This document shows, one piece after another, positions 23,752 through 29,027 of a stretch of 29,027 bases of DNA; positions within the stretch are counted from its first letter, which is position 1; every line of letters starts with the position of its first letter. The notes under the pieces are model-generated. The model saw only the letters and a program-made list of their open reading frames with translations, had not been told where the DNA came from and made no database searches. The translations under genes were made by a program, and so were the position numbers. The DNA comes from Methylocystaceae bacterium (lineage in GTDB: Bacteria; Pseudomonadota; Alphaproteobacteria; Rhizobiales; Beijerinckiaceae), in the NCBI GenBank assembly GCA_003152255.1, contig PLZT01000193.1, forward strand, positions 5,110 through 34,136, in the 5' to 3' direction.

Positions 23752-26148
23752 ATGCGGTTGCTCGTGCGATTTCTGGGCTTTTTGTTCGCGACGGGGACGA
23801 TTGTCTTCCTCATCGGCGCGGTCGTCGTCGCGGGCGTGGTGTTTTATTACGACAAGGACTTGCCCGATACGGCGCAACTGCGCAACTACGAGCCGCCTGT
23901 CACAACCCGCATCCACGCCGGCGACGGCTCCATCCTCGCCGAATATTCGCACGAGCGACGGCTGTTCCTGCCCAGTTCGGCGATTCCGCCGATGCTTAAG
24001 CAGGCTTTCATCTCGGCGGAAGATAAGAATTTCTATACACATAACGGCATCGACCCCGAGGGCGTCGGCCGCGCCTTGATGGTGATCGCCCAAGGCGGCC
24101 GGCACGTGCAGGGCGCATCGACGATCACCCAGCAGGTGGCGAAAAACTTCCTTGTCGGAAACGAACGCTCGATCGAACGCAAAATTCGTGAGGCGCTGAT
24201 TTCGTTTCGCATCGAAGCGGCCTATTCGAAGGAGCGCATTCTCGAACTCTATCTCAACGAGATTTATCTAGGCCTTGGAAATTACGGCGTCGGCGCCGCC
24301 GCGCTCAATTATTTCAATAAGTCGGTCAATGAGTTGACCATCGCCGAGGCGGCCTATCTCGCGGCCTTGCCGAAGGGGCCGAACAACTATCACCCGTTCC
24401 TGCACCGTGATCGCGCGATCGAGCGGCGAAATTACGTGATCGACCGATTGATCGCCGACGGATTCGTTTCGCTTGCGGATGGAGCCAAGGCCAAGGCGGA
24501 GCCGCTTGGCGTCAACCCGCGCGTGCTCTCGCCAAACACTTACGTGGCTGGCTATTTCGCCGAGGAGGTTCGGCGTGAATTGCTTGATCTTTACGGCGAG
24601 AAAAAGCTCTACGAAGGTGGTCTGTCCGTCCGCACAACGCTCGATCCAAAGATTCAGGCGCTGACGCGGAAGGCGCTGGCGGATGGCTTGGTGCGCTTCG
24701 ACGAGGCGCATGGCTTTCGCGGGGCCATGAATCACATCGACATTTCGTCCGACTGGGGAACGCAGCTGGCGGCGATTCCGGCGCTCGGCGACGTGAAACC
24801 TTGGCGGCTCGCGGTGGTGCTCGACGCCAGCGAGGCGCAGGCTCGCATCGGCCTGCAGCCGCCGCGCGAAAAATCCGGCGAGGTGGCGCGCGAACGCGAG
24901 ACCGGCGTTCTGCCGGTCGACGGCATGCGCTGGGCCGGCCGAGGCGTGCGCGGCACGCTCACGCCCGGCGATGTCGTCTATGTCGAGCCCATGCAGGGCC
25001 GCGCCGGACAATACCGCCTGCGGCAGATCCCCGAAATTTCCGGCGCCATGGTGGCGATGGACCCCTATACCGGGCGCATTTTCTCGATGGTCGGGGGCTT
25101 TTCCTTCGACCAATCCGAGTTCAACCGGGCGACGCAGGCGTTGCGTCAGCCGGGCTCCTCGTTCAAGCCCTTTGTCTACGCGGCCGCGCTCGACGGCGGC
25201 TACACGCCGTCCTCGCAGATTCTCGACGAGCCGATCTCCATCGTGCAAGCCGACGGAACCATGTGGACCCCGGAAAATTTCGAAGGTGGCCACGGCAGTG
25301 GCGCGCACCCGTTGCGCTACGGCGTCGAGCACTCGAAAAATATGATGACGGTGCGGCTCGCCAAGGATGTCGGCATGCCGATCATCGCCGAATTCGCCAA
25401 GCGTTTCCGCATCTACGACGATATGCCGCCCTATCTCGCGATGTCGCTGGGCGCCGGCGAAACCACGCTGATGCGCATGGTGACCGCCTATTCGATGCTC
25501 GCCAATGGCGGCAAGCGGATCAAGGAGACGCTGGTCGATCGCGTGCAGGACCGTTGGGGTCATACGGTCTATCGTCACGACGACAGGCAATGTCTCGGCT
25601 GCGACGCGCCCAAATGGGATAATCAGAACGAACCGAAGCTGATCGACAAGCGCGAGCAGGTGATCGACCCGTTGACGGCCTACCAGATTACGTCGATCAT
25701 GGAAGGCGTGATTCAGCGCGGCACCGGCGTGGCGATCAAGGCGGTCGGCAAGCATCTCGCCGGCAAGACGGGCACCACCAACGAGGCCAAGGATCTGTGG
25801 TTTATCGGCTATTCTCCGGATCTTTGCGTCGGCGTCTACATCGGCTACGACCGGCCGCGCTCGATGGGCGACCACGCCCAAGCCGCGCTTTACGCCGCGC
25901 CGATCTTCCGCGATTTCATGACGGTCGCGCTCAAGGACAAGCCCGACGTGCCATTCCGCGTGCCTCCGGGCATCAAGCTTATTTCGGTCGATCCGCATTC
26001 GGGGATGCGCTCCTCGGGCCAAGGCTCGATTCTCGAGGCGTTCAAACCCGGAACGGCGCCGCCCGATTCTTATAGCGGCGGAGGCGGCGGCGCGGCGCAG
26101 CACTCGCCGCAGGACATCGATCAGAAGGTCGGCGGGGGGCTCTACTAA
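23752..26148 (+). CDS. mrcA: Penicillin-binding protein 1A (bifunctional glycosyltransferase/transpeptidase)
   Basis: The 798-residue protein polymerises and cross-links peptidoglycan on the outer face of the inner membrane. A membrane anchor (RFLGFLFATGTIVFLIGAVV, about 5-24) is followed by the GT51 domain: SAEDKNFYTHNGIDPEGVGR with its catalytic Glu near residue 88, GASTITQQVAKNFLVGNERS and RKIREA. A linker/OB-like region (about 320-425) precedes the transpeptidase domain with QPGSSFKPF (SxxK, active Ser about 469), HSKNMM (SxN) and AGKTGTTNEAKDLWFIGY (KTG, about 672). The Gly-rich C-terminus ends QKVGGGLY. ATG 23752 has AGGA with 8-nt spacing; ATG 23743, 9 nt upstream, is also possible. 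Pairing with amiC fits cell-wall growth and division. Confidence 0.96.
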   Translation: MRLLVRFLGFLFATGTIVFLIGAVVVAGVVFYYDKDLPDTAQLRNYEPPVTTRIHAGDGSILAEYSHERRLFLPSSAIPPMLKQAFISAEDKNFYTHNGIDPEGVGRALMVIAQGGRHVQGASTITQQVAKNFLVGNERSIERKIREALISFRIEAAYSKERILELYLNEIYLGLGNYGVGAAALNYFNKSVNELTIAEAAYLAALPKGPNNYHPFLHRDRAIERRNYVIDRLIADGFVSLADGAKAKAEPLGVNPRVLSPNTYVAGYFAEEVRRELLDLYGEKKLYEGGLSVRTTLDPKIQALTRKALADGLVRFDEAHGFRGAMNHIDISSDWGTQLAAIPALGDVKPWRLAVVLDASEAQARIGLQPPREKSGEVARERETGVLPVDGMRWAGRGVRGTLTPGDVVYVEPMQGRAGQYRLRQIPEISGAMVAMDPYTGRIFSMVGGFSFDQSEFNRATQALRQPGSSFKPFVYAAALDGGYTPSSQILDEPISIVQADGTMWTPENFEGGHGSGAHPLRYGVEHSKNMMTVRLAKDVGMPIIAEFAKRFRIYDDMPPYLAMSLGAGETTLMRMVTAYSMLANGGKRIKETLVDRVQDRWGHTVYRHDDRQCLGCDAPKWDNQNEPKLIDKREQVIDPLTAYQITSIMEGVIQRGTGVAIKAVGKHLAGKTGTTNEAKDLWFIGYSPDLCVGVYIGYDRPRSMGDHAQAALYAAPIFRDFMTVALKDKPDVPFRVPPGIKLISVDPHSGMRSSGQGSILEAFKPGTAPPDSYSGGGGGAAQHSPQDIDQKVGGGLY

Positions 26149-26235
26149 AATCGCGCCGGCGGCTTCGGCTCTCTACTCATTGGGTCGGTTCGCTGCTATG
26201 TAACTGGCGGAAAGATGCTGCTGGAGCCTTCGGCG

Positions 26236-27141
26236 ATGAAGTGGGAAGATTTTCAAAGTTCGCAAAACGTCGAAGACCGTCGCGGCGGCGATCAATATGC
26301 GGACGCGGGCGGCGGCTCGCGCATCGGGGCTGGCCATTTGGGCCTCGGCACGGTCGTGATTTTGGGTCTCATCGGCTACATGACCGGCATTAATCCGGCG
26401 GTGCTGATTGGTGGCGCGGAAATGCTCAACAACATGCGCGGCGGCGGCCAGGTCACGGCTCCGCGACAGAGCCAGCGCGGGACGACCGGCCAGCCGACCG
26501 ACCAGATGGGCCAATTCGTCGCGAAGATTCTCGGCGAAAACGAAGAAGTTTGGTCGCAGGTTTTGCCGGCGCAAAAGAACATCGCGTTCCAGCCGCCAAG
26601 ACTGGTCATGTTCGACGGCCGAACCGAATCCGGTTGCGGCGCGGCGCAATCGGCGATGGGGCCGTTCTATTGCCCGATCGACCGTAAAATCTATCTCGAC
26701 ACTTCATTTTTTCGCGACATGAAAACGCGCTTCGGCGGCGGCGGCGATTTCGCTTACGCCTATGTCATCTCGCATGAGATGGGCCATCACATCCAGAATC
26801 AGCTGGGCATCCTGCCGAAAGTGCATCAGGCGCAGGAGCGCGCCGAAAGCCGGGCCGAGGCCAATGCGCTGTCCGTACGCATTGAATTAATGGCGGATTG
26901 TCTCGCCGGAGTTTGGGCCGCCAACGGCAACGCCGAGCGGCGGTTTTTGGAGCAGGGCGACGTCGAAAAGGCCGTGGCGACCGCGCAGGCGATTGGCGAC
27001 GACCGGTTGCAGAAGGCCTCGCGCGGCGTCGTCGTGCCAGATTCCTTCACGCATGGCTCCTCGGCGCAGCGCGTGCAATGGCTGCAGCGCGGCCTGCAAT
27101 CGGGTCAGATCGACTCCTGCAACACGTTTTCGAGCCGATAG
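26236..27141 (+). CDS. ypfJ: Neutral zinc metallopeptidase, YpfJ family
   Basis: The 301-residue protein starts MKWEDFQSSQNVEDRRGGDQ, the usual start of the family. One membrane helix follows (GTVVILGLIGYMTGI, about 38-53). The peptidase domain has the zinc motif ISHEMGHHIQ (HExxH, about 179), the downstream Glu in ELMADCLAGVWA as third ligand, and FGRTESGCGAAQSA-like sequence (DGRTESGCGAAQ) before FYCPIDRKIYLD. The C-terminus ends QIDSCNTF. The function of YpfJ in the cell is not established. The ATG at 26236 has GGAG about 9 nt upstream; ATG 26215 would add seven residues not typical of the family. It follows mrcA at 87 nt on the same strand. In many relatives prfB follows mrcA, so the neighbour here may be lineage-specific. 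Confidence 0.92.
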   Translation: MKWEDFQSSQNVEDRRGGDQYADAGGGSRIGAGHLGLGTVVILGLIGYMTGINPAVLIGGAEMLNNMRGGGQVTAPRQSQRGTTGQPTDQMGQFVAKILGENEEVWSQVLPAQKNIAFQPPRLVMFDGRTESGCGAAQSAMGPFYCPIDRKIYLDTSFFRDMKTRFGGGGDFAYAYVISHEMGHHIQNQLGILPKVHQAQERAESRAEANALSVRIELMADCLAGVWAANGNAERRFLEQGDVEKAVATAQAIGDDRLQKASRGVVVPDSFTHGSSAQRVQWLQRGLQSGQIDSCNTFSSR

Positions 27142-27146
27142 GGGCG

Positions 27147-27190
27147 CGCATTTTCGCGCACGCGCGCGCATCTACACGCATTTTCGCGCA
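27147..27190. repeat. Short direct repeat CGCATTTTCGCGCA
   Basis: The same 14 bases occur at 27147-27160 and 27177-27190, with GCGCGCGC-rich sequence between. The second copy overlaps the last codons of the minus-strand gene ending at 27172, giving its HARKCV tail. It may be a small local duplication. Confidence 0.5.
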
Positions 27191-27696
27191 TGCGTGACCA
27201 GATCGACACCGCGTAGCCGGCGCGCGAGCTTCGTCAGGTCCGTCGCCTCGGCCTCGATGATCGATTCCTTGCGCGCGAGTAGGCCGACCGGCCGCGCCAG
27301 ACTCGGCGCCAACCGAGTCAAAAGGCTCTCGGGCGCCGCCCGCAGCACGCGCGCCGCCTTTAGCCCGCCGAAAGCGATGGCGTCGCGGGCCTCCTCGATG
27401 AAGCCGCGATCTATGGCGTGACCGGCAAGGAAAAAAAACACATTGGACTGCCGCGCCCCCGCCAGCGCCTCGGCGACACCTTTGGCGGGCGCGTCGTTCT
27501 CGACCAGAACGCAGCCGGCCTCGTCGGCGATCTCGCCGAACCCGGCGCCAGTGGGGCCGACCAGCGCGACATCGGCGATTAGCCCGTCCACGGCGCCCTC
27601 GACGAGCGAGGCGAGGGTGCGCAGAGCGAGCTCATCGCGCCGCGACCCGCCGTTCGCGCGGTGGAGTTCGTAGCCGAAAAGAATAACCGAGAGCAT
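27172..27696 (-). CDS. Small protein resembling a degenerate family-2 glycosyltransferase
   Basis: The 174-residue protein starts MLSVILFGYELHRANGGSRR with GGGGAGACG upstream of ATG 27696. The block ELALRTLASLVEGAVDGLIA, then DVALVGPTGAGFGEIADEAG and CVLVE, follows the pattern of the nucleotide-binding half of GT-A family-2 glycosyltransferases (hRTLASLV.GAVDGLV.DVVVADGGSTD). FFLAGHAIDRGFIEEA sits where the metal-binding DxD (LFLHADT.L..G) would be, but both acidic positions are lost. The rest is short and basic. So it is either a pseudo-enzyme with a GT-A-like half or a coincidental resemblance, and I would not call it an active transferase. It lies 217 nt downstream of thiE on the same strand. 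Confidence 0.6.
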   Translation of the reverse strand: MLSVILFGYELHRANGGSRRDELALRTLASLVEGAVDGLIADVALVGPTGAGFGEIADEAGCVLVENDAPAKGVAEALAGARQSNVFFFLAGHAIDRGFIEEARDAIAFGGLKAARVLRAAPESLLTRLAPSLARPVGLLARKESIIEAEATDLTKLARRLRGVDLVTHARKCV

Positions 27697-27913
27697 TGTG
27701 GCGTCTCCCCAGGGAGCGGCTCGCCCCGAAGCAGCGTCCTTCCCAGACGAGGGCTTACCAAACTCCGGCGCGAAACGGAAAGCGAAGAGTTGGGCGGATT
27801 CACGCCGCGGAGAGCGGCGACGCGCCGGCGCCCTTGATCGGCGCATTCAATCCAGACTAGCGCGGCGCACGCCTCGAACACTCGGGACATGTTTCCATCT
27901 AACGGGATTTCGC

Positions 27914-28522
27914 TCAAGCGCGCCAATTCGCCGTAGCCGCGACCCACTCCCGCGCGCGGCTTTCGGGCTCAGCGTTGCGCAGAATGTCGGTGACGACGCA
28001 GGCGCTGTCGGCGCCGGCCCGCAACACGAGCCGCGCACGCTCCGGCGTTAGTCCGCCGATGGCGACCAAGGGTATGTCGCCGATACGTCGCTTCCAGTCG
28101 CCCAGACGCTCCAGCCCCTGTGCCGCGAAGGTCATTTTCTTCAGCAGCGTGGGATAGATAGGCCCCAGCGCGATGTAATCGGGAGACAGCGAAAGGGCGC
28201 GATCAAGTTCGGCTTCGTCGTGAGTGGAAACGCCGAGCTTCACGCCCTTCGCGCGCAACGCGGCGATGTCGGCGCCGTCCAGATCGCCTTGGCCCAGGTG
28301 CACGAAGTCGCAGTTCTCTTCGAGCGCGAGGCGCCAAAAGTCATTGATCACCAGTTGCGCGCCGAATTTCGTGGACAGCTCTCGCGCCGCGCGAATTTGT
28401 GAGCGAACTTCGTCTTCCGGGCGATCCTTGATCCGCAATTGCACGAGCTTCGCCCCGAGAGGCAGCAGCCGCTCCAGCCACCCGGCGTCGTCGACGATGA
28501 GATAAAAGGGGTCCAACCTCAC
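27914..28522 (-). CDS. thiE: Thiamine-phosphate synthase
   Basis: The 202-residue TIM-barrel enzyme joins HMP pyrophosphate and thiazole phosphate to thiamine phosphate. Motifs in order are [54 protein letters not shown] with a Lys-rich continuation (LLKKMTF), and [11 protein letters not shown] near the end. These cover the pyrophosphate- and metal-binding parts of ThiE. The GTG start at 28522 overlaps the TGA of thiG by 4 nt (GTGA), so translation is coupled to thiG. The next gene downstream is the glycosyltransferase-like one; its part in thiamine synthesis is unknown. Confidence 0.93.
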   Translation of the reverse strand: MRLDPFYLIVDDAGWLERLLPLGAKLVQLRIKDRPEDEVRSQIRAARELSTKFGAQLVINDFWRLALEENCDFVHLGQGDLDGADIAALRAKGVKLGVSTHDEAELDRALSLSPDYIALGPIYPTLLKKMTFAAQGLERLGDWKRRIGDIPLVAIGGLTPERARLVLRAGADSACVVTDILRNAEPESRAREWVAATANWRA

Positions 28523-29027
28523 GCCGCGCCCTCGTCGAAGGCGCGGCCGATCACCGGCGTCGAGGGCCGCGCGAAATCACGCGGCGTCATTGGTTTCGCG
28601 AGGAAGGCGGCGCGACCCGCTTCGACGCCGAGCGCGAAAGCGCGCGCCATGGCGACGGGATCGCCGGCGCGCGATACGGCGGTGTTCAGCAATACGGCGT
28701 CATAGCCGAGTTCCATCACCGCCGCGGCGTGGGAGGGAGCCCCGAGCCCCGCGTCGACGACCAACGGCGTTTGTGGAAAATGCGCGCGCAAGCACCGCAG
28801 CCCGAAAATATTGTTGATTCCGCGTCCCGAGCCGATCGGCGCCGCCCACGGCATCAATACCCGGCAACCGGCGTCGAGCAGTTTTTCGGCGACGACAAGG
28901 TCTTCTGTCATATAGGGGAAGACGCAAAAGCCGTCCCCAACAAGGACGCGCGCTGCCTCGACGAGGCCGAACACGTCGGGTTGCAGCGTATCCTCGTCGC
29001 CAATGACTTCCAGCTTGATCCAGTCCG
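28519..29027 (-). CDS. thiG: Thiazole synthase (3' part only)
   Basis: The frame enters from the right edge with [20 protein letters not shown], matching ThiG (WVKLEVIGD..TL.PD...). It continues with [20 protein letters not shown], then [37 protein letters not shown] and [21 protein letters not shown]. ThiG makes the thiazole ring from DXP, dehydroglycine and ThiS thiocarboxylate. About 169 residues of a protein normally near 260 are visible; the N-terminal part, including the Schiff-base lysine region, lies outside. An internal GTG at 28974 is not a start. thiS and thiO would be expected further right. Confidence 0.95.
   Translation of the reverse strand, partial: DWIKLEVIGDEDTLQPDVFGLVEAARVLVGDGFCVFPYMTEDLVVAEKLLDAGCRVLMPWAAPIGSGRGINNIFGLRCLRAHFPQTPLVVDAGLGAPSHAAAVMELGYDAVLLNTAVSRAGDPVAMARAFALGVEAGRAAFLAKPMTPRDFARPSTPVIGRAFDEGAA

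Noticed and set aside
24268..26103. 611-codon open frame antisense to mrcA
   Set aside because: It is a shadow of a gene with all PBP1A motifs; composition is typical of antisense frames.
1..29027. CRISPR arrays, tRNA and rRNA genes, prophage or IS transposase genes
   Set aside because: I looked in the gaps on both strands and saw no regularly spaced repeats, cloverleaf-like segments, rRNA signatures or transposase motifs.

Overview
The window is high-GC alphaproteobacterial chromosome, most likely Hyphomicrobiales (Rhizobiales). The evidence is the set of housekeeping genes and lineage-typical families: CreA, DUF2865, DUF2852, a bacterial transglutaminase-like cysteine proteinase, an RNase E with a large acidic insertion in its S1 domain, and the rne / amiC / mrcA neighbourhood. 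The interspersed repeats resemble those I associate with methanotrophic and methylotrophic Hyphomicrobiales (Methylocystis/Methylosinus-like), but I cannot prove the genus from this window.

Layout. Positions 1-80 hold the start of infA (minus strand). A pair of inverted REP-like repeats follows, then the ABC-F ATPase uup and the disaggregase clpB, which has a heat-shock (RpoH-type) promoter candidate. A 119-bp interspersed repeat closes this block. Positions 5361-8130 form an accessory island: a LuxR-type receptor (minus) divergent from a LuxI-type acyl-homoserine-lactone synthase (plus), whose 3' end overlaps a cytochrome P450 gene by 41 nt. The island has AT-rich stretches and codons rare elsewhere in the window. 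From 8316 to 12111, all on the minus strand, come cysS, an inverted repeat pair, and a tight operon of a 40-residue membrane protein, a GNAT acetyltransferase and citramalate synthase (cimA), joined by 2-nt and 0-nt junctions.

From 12424 to 17028 lie mostly exported or membrane proteins of poorly known function: a small exported protein, CreA, a DUF2865 protein, a PsiF-repeat protein, a transglutaminase-like cysteine proteinase with a textbook terminator, and a DUF2852 membrane protein. A PLP-dependent aminotransferase then meets rne (RNase E) tail to tail, with abutting stop codons. Divergent from rne are the peptidoglycan genes amiC (amidase) and mrcA (PBP1A), then a YpfJ-type zinc metallopeptidase. 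The right edge, on the minus strand, carries thiG (partial) and thiE with overlapping codons, followed by a small protein resembling a degenerate family-2 glycosyltransferase.

The most interesting unit is the luxR / luxI-P450 module. Both quorum-sensing proteins keep all the signature residues, so they should make and sense an acyl-homoserine lactone. The overlapping P450 suggests that the signal, its acyl precursor or a related fatty acid is oxidised as part of the same system. That link is inference. A 16-bp imperfect dyad between the divergent starts is a candidate receptor-binding site.
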